Shown: positions 8,210 to 16,469 of the stretch, piece after piece
Numbering within the stretch: position 1 is the first letter of the stretch
Layout: each line of letters begins with the position of its first letter
NCBI RefSeq assembly: GCF_030518795.1
Contig: NZ_CP130427.1
Span: 5,890,001-5,954,000, forward strand
Direction of reading: 5' to 3'
From: Micromonospora sp. NBRC 110009
GTDB taxonomy: Bacteria > Actinomycetota > Actinomycetes > Mycobacteriales > Micromonosporaceae
Length of the DNA stretch: 64,000 bases
Notes under the pieces: generated by a model
Databases searched by the model: none
The model's input: the letters and a program-made list of their open reading frames with translations, nothing else
What the model was told of the DNA's origin: nothing
Program-made: the position numbers and the translations under genes

Positions 8210-9100
8210 ATGACCGACCTGGTCATCCGCCCGCTCGTCGCGGGCGAGGAACACCTCTTCGACACCCTTTCCGACCCGGGGCTGGTCGGGCGGGCCATAC
8301 TCGGCGAGACGTACGCCGACGGCCGCTACCGCCCGGAGTGGACCTGGGTGGCCCTGCGCGACGGGAAGGTCGTGGCCCGGGCCGCCTGGTGGGCCGGGCC
8401 CGACGATCCGGCGCCGCTGGCGCTGGACTGGTTCGACTTCACCGACGCGCAGGCCGCCGTGGAGCTGCTGCGTACCGCGCCGCTGCGCGCCGAGTACTCG
8501 ATCCTGCTGCCGCCCGGGTGGCGGGACGATCCGCCGGTCCACGCCCAGGCGCAGGCCCGGATCGACGCGGCGACGGCCGCCGGCCTGCGGGTGCTGGTCG
8601 AGCGGTACCGCTACCGGTGGACGTCCGACTACGGCCTGCCGGCGCGGCCCGGCCGGCTGGAGTTCCGGCCGGAGCCCGACGACGCGGTGATCCTGGACGT
8701 GCTGCGCCGCATCGGCGAGGGCAGCCTGGACGCGCACTACCGGCACGCCGCGGCCGAACACGGCCCGGACGCCGCCGCGCGGGAGGACCTGGACCTGCTG
8801 CGCTGGCTGCCGAGCCCGCGCGACTGGTGGCAGCTCGCCTGGACCCCTGGTGGGGAGCTCGCCGGCATCGTCGTGCCGGCCCGCAACCAGACCCACCACA
8901 TCGTCGGGTTCGTCGGGGTGCTGCCCGGGCAGCGGGGCCACGGGTACGCCTACGACCTGCTGGTCGAGGCCACCCATCGGCTGGTCGAGGCGGGCGCGCA
9001 GGAGATCGTCGCGGCCACCGACCAGGGCAACACGCCGATGGCGGCCACCTTCGCCCGCGCCGGCTACCCGATCGCATGGGAACGCGTCGACCTGGTCTGA
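8210..9100 (+). CDS. GNAT-family N-acetyltransferase
   Basis: A 296-residue protein with the GNAT fold at its C-terminus. GFVGVLPGQRGHGYAYDLLVEATHRL (about 222-247) is the acetyl-CoA binding loop and helix. EIVAATDQGNTPMAATFARAGYPIAWERVDLV supplies the following strand and the Asn of motif B. The N-terminal half resembles a degenerate GNAT domain, so it may be a tandem-GNAT enzyme. The start at 8210 has GGAAGGA upstream. The substrate is unknown. It is preceded by the 18-residue upstream ORF. Confidence 0.83.
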   Translation: MTDLVIRPLVAGEEHLFDTLSDPGLVGRAILGETYADGRYRPEWTWVALRDGKVVARAAWWAGPDDPAPLALDWFDFTDAQAAVELLRTAPLRAEYSILLPPGWRDDPPVHAQAQARIDAATAAGLRVLVERYRYRWTSDYGLPARPGRLEFRPEPDDAVILDVLRRIGEGSLDAHYRHAAAEHGPDAAAREDLDLLRWLPSPRDWWQLAWTPGGELAGIVVPARNQTHHIVGFVGVLPGQRGHGYAYDLLVEATHRLVEAGAQEIVAATDQGNTPMAATFARAGYPIAWERVDLV

Positions 9101-9107
9101 GACGCCC

Positions 9108-9144
9108 CGCGGGGCCGGTGCGACCCCCTCGCACCGGCCCCGCG
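9108..9144. terminator. bidirectional terminator hairpin
   Basis: A perfect 16-bp stem (9108-9123 with 9129-9144) with a CCCCC loop lies between the convergent acetyltransferase and cydB genes. Confidence 0.85.
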
Positions 9145-9167
9145 CCTTCCTGCGCCCCGCAGGCTGG

Positions 9168-10166
9168 TCAGTGTTGCGGGATGTTCTGTACCCCGATCCG
9201 CTTGCGGAACACCCAGTAGGTCCAGCCCTGGTAGGCCAGCACGATCGGGGTGAACACCACCGCCACCCAGGTCATGATCTTCAGGGTGTAGGGGGTGGAG
9301 GCGGCGTTGCCGGCGGTCAGCGTGCCGGCGGCGTCGAGGGTGGACGGCAGCACGTTCGGGAACAGCGCGGCGAACAGGGTCGCCACCGCCAGGGCGATGG
9401 CCACGGCGGTGCCGGTGAACGCCCAGCCCTCCCGGCCTACCCGGGCGGCGGCGAGACCGCCGAGCAGGGCGAGGGCGGCGCCCACGGCGAGCACGACGGC
9501 GGCCGCGCTGGACCGGATGGTCAGCGTCCAGGTCAGGAAGGCCACCGCGACGACGGCGGTGCCGGCGCCGACCTTGACCGCGAGGGCGCCCGCGCGCTCG
9601 CGGATGTCGCCGGTGGTCTTGAGGGCGAGGAACACCGCGCCGTGGGTGAGGAACAGCCCCAGGGTGGTCACGCCGCCGAGCAGGGCGTACGGGTTGAGCA
9701 GGTCGAGCAGGCCACCGACGTACTCGTGGTCGGCGTCCAGCGGCACGCCGCGCAGGATGTTGGCGAAGGCGACGCCCCACAGGATCGCCGGCAGCAGCGA
9801 GCCGACGAAGATGGCCCGGTCCCAGCGGCGCTTCCAGGACGCCTCGGGGCGCTTGTGCCGGTATTCGAAGGCGACGCCGCGGGCGATGAGGGCGAGCAGG
9901 ATCAGCAGCAGCGGCAGGTAGAAGCCGGAGAACAGGGTGGCGTACCACTCGGGGAAGGCCGCGAACATGGCGCCGCCGGCGGTGATCAGCCAGACCTCGT
10001 TGCCGTCCCAGACCGGGCCGATGGTGTTGATCAGGACGCGGCGTTCCCGGTCGTCGCGGCCGAGCACGGGCAGCAGCATGCCGACGCCGAAGTCGAAGCC
10101 TTCGAGGACGAAGTAGCCGGTGAAGAGCACGGCGACGAGGAGAAACCAGACGGTGGTCAGTTCCAC
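9168..10166 (-). CDS. cydB: cytochrome bd ubiquinol oxidase subunit II
   Basis: A 332-residue polytopic membrane protein with about eight or nine helices. The N-terminus MELTTVWFLLVAVLFTGYFVLEGFDFGVGMLLPVLGR is diagnostic of CydB, as are NTIGPVWDGNEVWLITAGGAMFAAFPEWYA and the C-terminal GVQNIPQH tail. With CydA it forms the high-affinity, proton-pump-independent terminal oxidase that oxidises quinol and reduces O2. The start is a GTG 15 bp after cydA. The cydDC exporter genes, often next to cydAB in actinobacteria, are not present in this window. Confidence 0.97.
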   Translation of the reverse strand: MELTTVWFLLVAVLFTGYFVLEGFDFGVGMLLPVLGRDDRERRVLINTIGPVWDGNEVWLITAGGAMFAAFPEWYATLFSGFYLPLLLILLALIARGVAFEYRHKRPEASWKRRWDRAIFVGSLLPAILWGVAFANILRGVPLDADHEYVGGLLDLLNPYALLGGVTTLGLFLTHGAVFLALKTTGDIRERAGALAVKVGAGTAVVAVAFLTWTLTIRSSAAAVVLAVGAALALLGGLAAARVGREGWAFTGTAVAIALAVATLFAALFPNVLPSTLDAAGTLTAGNAASTPYTLKIMTWVAVVFTPIVLAYQGWTYWVFRKRIGVQNIPQH

Positions 10167-10181
10167 GATGGGCTCCGGGGG

Positions 10182-11615
10182 TCAGTAGGCGAACGCCAGC
10201 GGGCGTTCGGCGTCGTCGGTGTCGTCGTCAACGGGCGCCGGGGTGACGTCGGGGACGCCGGCCTTGGCGTAGCGGAACAGCAGCTTGAACTCGATCACGG
10301 CGAGGGTGGCGTAGATCAGGGTGAACGCGGTGAAGGAGGTGAGCACCTCGGTCAGCGACACGCTGCGGGACACGCCGTTGCGGGTGAGCATCTCGCCGAA
10401 GACGATCCACGGCTGGCGGCCCATCTCGGTGAAGATCCAGCCGAAGGAGTTGGCCAGCAGCGGCAGCAGCGGCATCACCAGCCCGGCGCGCAGCAGCCAC
10501 CGGCTGGTCGGGGTGCGGCCCTTGCGCTGCGTCCAGAGCACCAGCAGGGCGATCGCGGCGGCCGCCAGCCCGAAGCCGATCATGAAGCGGAAGCTCCAGT
10601 AGGTGACCGGGATGATCGGGGCGTAGTTGCCGGCGCCGTACTGGCTGGCGTACTGGGCCTGCAGGTCGTTGATGCCCTGCACGGTGCCGTTGGGGTCGCC
10701 GGTGCCGAGGAACGACAGCAGGTACGGGATCTTGAGGGCGAAGACCTCGCGGCTGCCGTCGAGGCTGCCGACGGTGAGCACGGAGAACGAGGCGGGGCTC
10801 TCGGTGGTGTAGAGGCCCTCGGCGGCGGCCATCTTCATCGGCTGCACCTCGGTCATGATCTTGCCCTGGATGTCGCCGGTGAACACCACCAGTGCCGAGG
10901 CGATCATGACCACCCAGGCGCCGAACTTGGTCGCGAACCGGTAGGCGTCGGTGTCGGCGCTGTCGCGGTTGCGGATGACGTGCCAGAGGCCGACCGCGAC
11001 GATCAGCGACCCGGCCACCAGGAACGCGCCGGCCAGGGTGTGCGGGAAGGTGACCAGGGCGACCTTGTTGGTGAGCACGGCGACGAAGTCGGTCAGCTCG
11101 GCCCGACCGGTGGTGGGGTTGATCCGGTAGCCGACGGGGTTCTGCATGAACGAGTTCGCGGCCAGGATGAAGTACGCGGACAGGTTGGTGCCGATGGCGG
11201 CGGCCCAGATGGCGGCCAGGTGCAGCCGCTTGGGCAGCCGGTCCCAGCCGAAGATCCACAGCCCGATGAAGGTCGATTCGAGGAAGAACGCGACCAGGGC
11301 CTCGATGGCCAGGGGCGCGCCGAAGATGTCCCCCACGAAGCGGGAGTAGTCGCTCCAGTTCATCCCGAACTGGAACTCCTGCACGATGCCGGTGACCACG
11401 CCCATCGCGAAGTTGATCAGGAAGAGCTTGCCGTAGAACTTGGTGAGCTTGAGGTAGCGCTCGTTGCCGGTGCGGTGCCACATCGTCTGGAGGATGGCTA
11501 CCAGGATGGACAGGCCGATGGTCAAGGGCACGAAGAGAAAGTGGTAGACGGTGGTGACACCGAACTGCCAGCGGGCGACGTCCAACGCGTCCACCTGGAA
11601 CCCCCAGCTGTTCAT
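10182..11615 (-). CDS. cydA: cytochrome bd ubiquinol oxidase subunit I
   Basis: A 477-residue membrane protein carrying the three haems. ARWQFGVTTVYHFLFVPLTIGL includes the axial haem His (residue 25, the counterpart of His19 in E. coli). FPHTLAGAFLVAG and GRQPWIVFGEMLTRNGVS (quinol-binding GRQPW motif) are conserved, and the Q-loop is of the short type. The ATG at 11615 has no ribosome-binding site; the first palindromic operator ends at the A of the start codon. A TAGTAT -10-like hexamer (11638-11633) would give a leader of about 10 nt. It is the first gene of the cydAB operon. Confidence 0.97.
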   Translation of the reverse strand: MNSWGFQVDALDVARWQFGVTTVYHFLFVPLTIGLSILVAILQTMWHRTGNERYLKLTKFYGKLFLINFAMGVVTGIVQEFQFGMNWSDYSRFVGDIFGAPLAIEALVAFFLESTFIGLWIFGWDRLPKRLHLAAIWAAAIGTNLSAYFILAANSFMQNPVGYRINPTTGRAELTDFVAVLTNKVALVTFPHTLAGAFLVAGSLIVAVGLWHVIRNRDSADTDAYRFATKFGAWVVMIASALVVFTGDIQGKIMTEVQPMKMAAAEGLYTTESPASFSVLTVGSLDGSREVFALKIPYLLSFLGTGDPNGTVQGINDLQAQYASQYGAGNYAPIIPVTYWSFRFMIGFGLAAAAIALLVLWTQRKGRTPTSRWLLRAGLVMPLLPLLANSFGWIFTEMGRQPWIVFGEMLTRNGVSRSVSLTEVLTSFTAFTLIYATLAVIEFKLLFRYAKAGVPDVTPAPVDDDTDDAERPLAFAY

Positions 11616-11650
11616 ACTACGAGACGTAGTAAATACTACTCGGCGTCGTA
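11615..11650 (-). promoter_or_regulatory. two tandem palindromic operators over the cydA promoter
   Basis: Site 1 is TACTAC-N5-GTAGTA (11615-11631), perfect over 17 bp including TACTACG/CGTAGTA. Site 2 is TACTAC-N5-GTCGTA (11634-11650), one mismatch. Centres are 19 bp apart, about two helical turns. Site 1 touches the cydA start codon and site 2 covers the likely -10. A dimeric repressor of the BlaI, TetR or MarR kind is plausible; the protein is not encoded in the immediate neighbourhood. Confidence 0.75.
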
Positions 11651-11770
11651 GAAAAACCGACAGGGCCGGGGGTCCCGACCCGTTCCGGGACCAATGACCC
11701 TGATCACCTCCGCCACCCGGCCCGGACCGGACCCCCGCCTCACCCCGGGGCGTGCGACCATCCACCACTG

Positions 11771-12547
11771 ATGAACACCCCGACCACCCCCTGGCGGGCG
11801 CCGCTGCTGTGGCGCGCCGCGCAACTGCTCGCCCGCGCCATCGTCAGCCTGCTCGGTCGCCTCGAGGTCACCGGCGACGTGCCGGACGAGCTGCGCCACG
11901 GGCCGCTGATCCTGGCCGCCAACCACATCAGCCCCTTCGACCCCGTCGTCCTCGCCGCCGCCTGCCAGGCCCGCCGCATCGCGCCCCGGATCATGGCCAC
12001 CGGCGGGCTGTTCCGCGCCTCCGTGGTCGGGCCGCTGATGCGCCGCGCCGGGCACATCCGCGTCGACCGGGGCACCAGCTCCGTGCACCAGGCCCTCGAC
12101 AACGCGGCCGCGGCCGTGGCCGGCGGCTCGGTGGTGCTGGTCTACCCGGAGGGACGCATCGGCCTGGACCCCGGGCTGTGGCCCGAGCGGGGCAAGACCG
12201 GCGCCGCCCGGCTCGCCTTCGCCAGCGGCGCCCCCGTGGTCCCGGTCGCCCAGTGGGGCTCCCACGAGGTGCTGCCCTACCGGACGCCGAAGGGCATGCT
12301 GCGCGGCCTCGCCCGGGCGATGCTGCGCCGGCCGGTGATCCGGGTGCGCTTCGGCGCCCCGGTCACCCTGCGCGACGTGCCCGACGGCACGCCGGGGGCG
12401 GCGCGACGGGCCACCGAGCGGATCATCGACGCGATCACCGACAACCTGGTGCCGCTGCGCCCCGACGAGCCGGACCGGCCCCGCCACGTCGACCCCGGCC
12501 GCCCGACCGACACCAGCCGCTCGCACCGCCGCCCGCTGGCCCGGTGA
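11771..12547 (+). CDS. plsC: 1-acyl-sn-glycerol-3-phosphate acyltransferase family protein
   Basis: A 258-residue PlsC-type acyltransferase. The catalytic HxxxxD box is in AANHISPFDPVVLAA (residues about 55-70), the glycerol-phosphate-binding motif is VYPEGRIGLDPG, and the VPVAQWGSHEVLP segment is typical. It would acylate lysophosphatidic acid at the membrane, or a related acceptor. One hydrophobic N-terminal segment may associate with the membrane. It is divergent from cydA across 155 bp. Its stop codon lies within the stem of a hairpin shared with the convergent DUF4180 gene. Confidence 0.92.
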   Translation: MNTPTTPWRAPLLWRAAQLLARAIVSLLGRLEVTGDVPDELRHGPLILAANHISPFDPVVLAAACQARRIAPRIMATGGLFRASVVGPLMRRAGHIRVDRGTSSVHQALDNAAAAVAGGSVVLVYPEGRIGLDPGLWPERGKTGAARLAFASGAPVVPVAQWGSHEVLPYRTPKGMLRGLARAMLRRPVIRVRFGAPVTLRDVPDGTPGAARRATERIIDAITDNLVPLRPDEPDRPRHVDPGRPTDTSRSHRRPLAR

Positions 12548-12576
12548 CCCGCGCCCGCCGCACCCTGCGCGGGTCA
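12545..12576. terminator. hairpin containing both convergent stop codons
   Basis: A perfect 10-bp stem (12545-12554 with 12567-12576). The left arm begins with the plsC TGA and the right arm ends with the complement of the DUF4180 TGA. Confidence 0.6.
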
Positions 12577-12936
12577 GGCGCGCAGCCGCTCGTCGAGGGC
12601 GGCGAGATCGGGTACGAACCAGACGTGGTCGTGCCGGTTGGACTCGGCCACCAGGGCGCGCAGCGCCGCGCTCGCGGCCAGGTGCCGGGAGATGTCGCCG
12701 ACGACGACCAGTCGCAGCCGGTAGTTGACGAACTTCTGCATGACCTCGCCGGCGAAGCGGGTGCCCAGCGAGAAGAAGCTCGGGTCGAGCCGGTCGGCCG
12801 GCACGGCGACGGCCCTGGCGCCGAGGAAGGCCGCGCCGATCAGGTCCAGCGCGTCGCGCTCGCTGGCGATCGGCGGCCCGGCCGGGTCGCACACCAGCAC
12901 CGGCACCCCGGCGCGCTGCTGAATCCGGTCACGCAT
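12574..12936 (-). CDS. DUF4180 domain protein
   Basis: A 120-residue single-domain protein. PPIASERDALDLIGAAFLGARAVAVPADRLDPSFFSLGTRFAGEVMQKFVNYRLRLVVVGD is the DUF4180 signature, and the C-terminal SNRHDHVWFVPDLAALDERL is also conserved. The fold resembles STAS-like or small alpha/beta regulators, but function is unknown. Its ATG overlaps the stop of the HTH gene by 8 bp, so the pair is co-translated. Pairing with a DNA-binding protein suggests a regulator/modulator or toxin-antitoxin-like role; this is inference. Confidence 0.85.
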   Translation of the reverse strand: MRDRIQQRAGVPVLVCDPAGPPIASERDALDLIGAAFLGARAVAVPADRLDPSFFSLGTRFAGEVMQKFVNYRLRLVVVGDISRHLAASAALRALVAESNRHDHVWFVPDLAALDERLRA

Positions 12937-13381
12937 CGGACGCCTCCCCGGCCAGCAGGCCGCCGTCGTGCAGGACAGCTTCGACCAGGCGCAGCAGGTC
13001 GGCGGTGGCGGCGGCGTCGCCCAGGATCACGATCTTCATGCGACGGCGCTCCTCGTCGTGGACGGTCTGCACGCGCAGCGGGCGCGCGGGGTCGGGGCCG
13101 GTGTTCGCGGCGGCGTGCACCAGGGTGGTGAGCCGGTCGGCGGCGGCCCGGTCGACGCCGTCGACCTGCGCGATGCTCGACACCTCCAGCGCGGGCCGCC
13201 CGGCGGGCGGCGTCGGTGCCGGCCGGCCGGTGAGGGCGTCGAGATCGGCGCGGGCGACCCGGTACTGCTTGCCGATGCGCACCGCGCGCAGCCGGCCGGC
13301 GCGGATGTAGCCGCGCACGGTGCGCACGTGCAGCCCGAGCAGCTCGGCGACCTGCTCCACCGAGTACATGTCATCGCTCAT
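12929..13381 (-). CDS. helix-turn-helix (excisionase/MerR-like) DNA-binding protein
   Basis: A 150-residue protein. The N-terminal 50 residues (MYSVEQVAELLGLHVRTVRGYIRAGRLRAVRIGKQYRVARADLDAL) form an excisionase-type winged HTH. A proline-rich linker and a C-terminal alpha/beta domain follow (VQTVHDEERRRMKIVILGDAAATADLLRLVEAVLHD). The C-terminal half probably binds its partner or a ligand. It is the first gene of a two-gene operon with DUF4180, divergent from the GDPD gene. Repeats just upstream of the start suggest autoregulation. Confidence 0.85.
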   Translation of the reverse strand: MSDDMYSVEQVAELLGLHVRTVRGYIRAGRLRAVRIGKQYRVARADLDALTGRPAPTPPAGRPALEVSSIAQVDGVDRAAADRLTTLVHAAANTGPDPARPLRVQTVHDEERRRMKIVILGDAAATADLLRLVEAVLHDGGLLAGEASDA

Positions 13382-13418
13382 CGCTCCGTATCGTACGCAG
13401 GATAGGGAGCGATAGGGA
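13380..13418. promoter_or_regulatory. candidate operator of the HTH/DUF4180 operon
   Basis: An 8-bp inverted repeat, ATCGCTCC (13380-13387) and GGAGCGAT (13406-13413), overlaps a direct repeat GATAGGGA at 13401-13408 and 13411-13418 (10-bp period). It sits at the HTH gene start and upstream of the divergent GDPD gene. Confidence 0.5.
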
Positions 13419-13480
13419 AGTTGGTGGGGACGACGTCGGCCGGACACCCGCGCGCCACCGACACCCGGCATACTGCCGGC

Positions 13481-14248
13481 GTGCAACCCCGCTCCGGCTA
13501 CCTCGACGCCCCCGCGCCGCTGGCGTTCGCCCACCGCGGCGGCGCGGCCGACGGCGACGAGAACACCGCCGCCGCGTTCGCCCGGGCCATCGCCCTCGGC
13601 TACCGGTATGTGGAGACCGACGTGCACGCCACCGCCGACGGCGTGGCGGTGATCTTCCACGACGCCACCCTGCGCCGGGTCACCGGCTCCGACGGGCGGA
13701 TCGCCGACCTGCGCTGGGCCGACCTCGCGTCGGTGCGCGTCGGCGGCGCCGCGGTCGTGCCCCGCCTCGACGAAGTCCTCGCCGCCTGGCCCGAGGTGCG
13801 GTTCAACATCGACGTCAAGGCCGACGGCGGGGTCGTGCCGACGCTCGACACGGTCACCCGGGCCGGGGCCGGCGACCGGGTGCTGCTCGCCTCGTTCAGC
13901 GACGCCCGGCTCGCCCGGCTGCGCGCCCTGGCCGGGCCGAAGGTCGCCACCAGCCTCGGCATGCGCGGGGTGGCCCGGCTGCGGATGGCCTCGCTGCACG
14001 GGCGGTCGTTGCGGCTGCCGCCGTCCGTGGTCGCCGCCCAGGTCCCCGTCCGGTACGGGCGCATCCCGGTGGTCGATCCGCGCTTCATCGCGTACTGCCA
14101 CCGCATCGGTCTGCAGGTGCACGTCTGGACGATCGACGAACCCGCCGAAATGCACGACTTACTTGATCTTGGTGTGGATGGCATCATGACCGATCACGTC
14201 GGCGTGCTGCGCGACGTCTACCGCAGCCGCGGCCACTGGGCCGCCTGA
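13481..14248 (+). CDS. glycerophosphodiester phosphodiesterase family protein
   Basis: A 255-residue TIM-barrel enzyme that cleaves glycerophosphodiesters to glycerol-3-phosphate and an alcohol. FAHRGGAADGDENTAAAF contains catalytic His and the ENT metal ligands, ETDVHATADGVAVIFHDATLRRVT supplies Glu, Asp and the second His, and NIDVK is the next conserved strand. No signal peptide is visible, so it is cytosolic. I chose the GTG at 13481: a CATACT hexamer about 10 bp upstream suggests a leaderless mRNA, and it fits the family N-terminus. An in-frame ATG at 13421 would add 20 residues. Confidence 0.92.
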   Translation: MQPRSGYLDAPAPLAFAHRGGAADGDENTAAAFARAIALGYRYVETDVHATADGVAVIFHDATLRRVTGSDGRIADLRWADLASVRVGGAAVVPRLDEVLAAWPEVRFNIDVKADGGVVPTLDTVTRAGAGDRVLLASFSDARLARLRALAGPKVATSLGMRGVARLRMASLHGRSLRLPPSVVAAQVPVRYGRIPVVDPRFIAYCHRIGLQVHVWTIDEPAEMHDLLDLGVDGIMTDHVGVLRDVYRSRGHWAA

Positions 14249-14262
14249 GTCGAAGGACCCCG

Positions 14263-15663
14263 ATGGCCGCAACGGTCGCCCCCACCGTCGACGAGCCCGC
14301 CCAGCCGGGCAGCACCCGTCGCGAACGCACCGGCTGGTATTTCTACGACTGGGCGAACTCCGCCTTCCAGACCACCGTGATCACGGTCTTCCTCGGGCCG
14401 TTCCTCACCACCGTCACCGAACTGGCCGCAGGGTGTGAACTCGGCGCCCGGAGCAGCTGCCACGGGTACGTGCACCCGCTGGGCATCCGCGTCGCCGCCG
14501 GCTCCTACTACCCATACCTGATCTCGCTGTCGGTGTTCCTCACCGTGTTCGTGCTGCCCGTGGTCGGGGCGATCGCCGACCGGTCGCCGCACAAGAAGCG
14601 GCTGCTGGCCCTCGCGGCGTTCATCGGCGCCGGCGCCACCATCGGGTTCGCCTTCGTCACCGGCCAGCGCTACCTGCTCGGCGGTGCGCTGTTCCTGATC
14701 GCCAACATCTCCTTCGGCGCGGCCGTGGTGGTCTACAACTCGTTCCTGCCGCAGCTCGGCGGCCCCGACGAACGCGACGCCATCTCCAGCCGGGGCTGGG
14801 CCATCGGCTACCTCGGCGGCGGGCTGCTGCTCGCCCTGAACCTCGTCGCGGTCACGATGCTCAGCGAGGAGGGCAACCCGCAGCGCACCCTGGACCTGGC
14901 CCGCTGGTCCATCGTCTCGGCCGGCGTGTGGTGGGCGGCGTTCACCCTGCTCCCGCTGCGCTGGCTGCGCGAACACCCCGCCGCCGCGGCGGCGGCCCGG
15001 GCCCGCGACGGCAACGTGCTCACCGACGGGTTCCGGCAGCTCGGCCACACCCTGCGCAACATCAAGGCGTACCCGCTGACGCTGTTCTTCCTGCTCGCCT
15101 TCCTGGTCTACAACGACGGCATCCAGACCGTCATCACCCTGGCCAGCCAGTACGGCACCCAGGAGCTGAAGCTGGAGCAGAGCACCCTGATCGTGACCAT
15201 CCTGCTGGTGCAGTTCCTCGCCTTCGGCGGCGCGCTCGCCCTCGGCGCGCTGGCCCGGCGCATCGGCGCCTGGAAGACCGTGCTGCTGTCTTTGGTGCTC
15301 TGGACCGGTGTGATCATCGCCGCGTTCCGGCTGCCCGCCGAGGCGCCGCTGCCGTTCATGGTCCTCGGCGGCTGCATCGGGCTGGTGCTCGGCGGCAGCC
15401 AGGCGCTGAGCCGGTCGCTGTTCAGCCAGCTCATCCCCACCGGCAAGGAGGGCGAGTACTACGGCTTCTACGAGATCAGCGACAAGGGCACCAGCTGGCT
15501 CGGCCCGCTCGCCTTCGGCCTGGTGTTCCAGCTCACCGCCTCGTACCGGGTGGGCCTGGTCTCCCTGCTGATCTTCTTCGTGGTCGGGTTCGCGCTGCTG
15601 GCCGCCGTGCCGATCCGCCGCGCCATCGTCGCCGCCGGCAACACCCCACCCCGGGTGCTGTAA
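14263..15663 (+). CDS. UMF1/Atg22-type MFS transporter
   Basis: A 466-residue membrane protein with about 12 helices. The N-terminus RRERTGWYFYDWANSAFQTTVITVFLGPFL is the signature of the Atg22/UMF1 family. GAIADRSPHKKRLLALAAFIGAG is the loop 2-3 motif and NSFLPQLGGPDERDAISSRGWAIGYLGGGLLLALNL the conserved middle region. Yeast Atg22 exports amino acids from the vacuole; bacterial members are uncharacterised exporters. A cysteine pair in the first periplasmic loop (AAGCELGARSSCHGY) could form a disulfide. It begins 14 bp after the GDPD gene, so co-transcription is likely. Confidence 0.88.
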   Translation: MAATVAPTVDEPAQPGSTRRERTGWYFYDWANSAFQTTVITVFLGPFLTTVTELAAGCELGARSSCHGYVHPLGIRVAAGSYYPYLISLSVFLTVFVLPVVGAIADRSPHKKRLLALAAFIGAGATIGFAFVTGQRYLLGGALFLIANISFGAAVVVYNSFLPQLGGPDERDAISSRGWAIGYLGGGLLLALNLVAVTMLSEEGNPQRTLDLARWSIVSAGVWWAAFTLLPLRWLREHPAAAAAARARDGNVLTDGFRQLGHTLRNIKAYPLTLFFLLAFLVYNDGIQTVITLASQYGTQELKLEQSTLIVTILLVQFLAFGGALALGALARRIGAWKTVLLSLVLWTGVIIAAFRLPAEAPLPFMVLGGCIGLVLGGSQALSRSLFSQLIPTGKEGEYYGFYEISDKGTSWLGPLAFGLVFQLTASYRVGLVSLLIFFVVGFALLAAVPIRRAIVAAGNTPPRVL

Positions 15664-15717
15664 GGCGGCGCCCGGCCGGCAAGATCCTCTCGCGTCGATG
15701 GGCTAGGCTGCCCCGAC

Positions 15718-16437
15718 GTGACCGACGACGCCGCTGCCGCCCCGATCTGCCTGGCCCGGCCCCTCCCCGGCCCCGGCGACGACCCTGCCGGCGGCTGCGC
15801 CGCCGCCCGTGCGGTCGACGGACGGCCGCTGCACGCCGCCGCGCTGAAGTTCTTCTGGGGCCCGATGGACTGCGGCAAGTCCACGATGGCCCTGCAGATG
15901 AACTACAACCACGCCCGGCAGGGCCGCCGCGGCCTGGTCACCACCCGCATCGACCGCTCGCTCGGCCCGCAGGTCACCACCCGCATCGGGCTGGCCCACT
16001 CGGCCGTCGAGGTCACCGACGACCTGGACCTGCGCGACCTGGTCCGCGACGCGTGGGCCGAGGGGGTACGCGTCGACTACCTGATCTGCGACGAGGCGTC
16101 CTTCTACAACCTGGAGCACGTCGAGCAGATGGCCGACCTGGTCGACAACTACGACGTCGACGTGTACGCGTTCGGCCTGGCCACCGACTTCCGCTCCTGC
16201 CTGTTCCCGGCCGCGCAGCGGCTGTTCGAACTCGCCGACGAGGTGGCCCGCATCCAGGTCGAGGTGCTCTGCTGGTGCGGCCGGGAAGGGCTGCTCAACG
16301 CCCGGGTCGTTCACGGGCGGGTGGTCCGCGAGGGCGAGCAGGTCGTCATCGGCGACACGGTGGACAGCGCCGATGTGCGCTACCAGGTGCTCTGCCGCCG
16401 GCACTACCGCTCCGGCGACCTCGGCCCGCGCGCCTGA
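15718..16437 (+). CDS. tdk: thymidine kinase (type II)
   Basis: A 239-residue protein. The P-loop GPMDCGKSTMAL (about 44-55) and TTRIDRSLGPQVTTRIG lasso-side segment match bacterial TK1-like enzymes. The DEASF motif carries the Mg-binding Asp and catalytic Glu, and Cys-rich CWCGREG plus a late CRRHY form the structural zinc site. It phosphorylates thymidine for dTTP salvage. The first 40 residues are a family-atypical, low-complexity extension. The GTG at 15718 follows TAGGCT at leaderless spacing. Confidence 0.9.
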   Translation: MTDDAAAAPICLARPLPGPGDDPAGGCAAARAVDGRPLHAAALKFFWGPMDCGKSTMALQMNYNHARQGRRGLVTTRIDRSLGPQVTTRIGLAHSAVEVTDDLDLRDLVRDAWAEGVRVDYLICDEASFYNLEHVEQMADLVDNYDVDVYAFGLATDFRSCLFPAAQRLFELADEVARIQVEVLCWCGREGLLNARVVHGRVVREGEQVVIGDTVDSADVRYQVLCRRHYRSGDLGPRA

Positions 16438-16469
16438 TCACTCCTTCGTCACGTCCACGTCGGGCGCGG

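Noticed and set aside
9100..11700. Long plus-strand open frame across cydBA and similar frames opposite other genes
   Set aside because: It is antisense to strongly conserved cytochrome bd genes and reads as low-complexity Gly/Glu/Arg sequence typical of GC-rich shadow frames.
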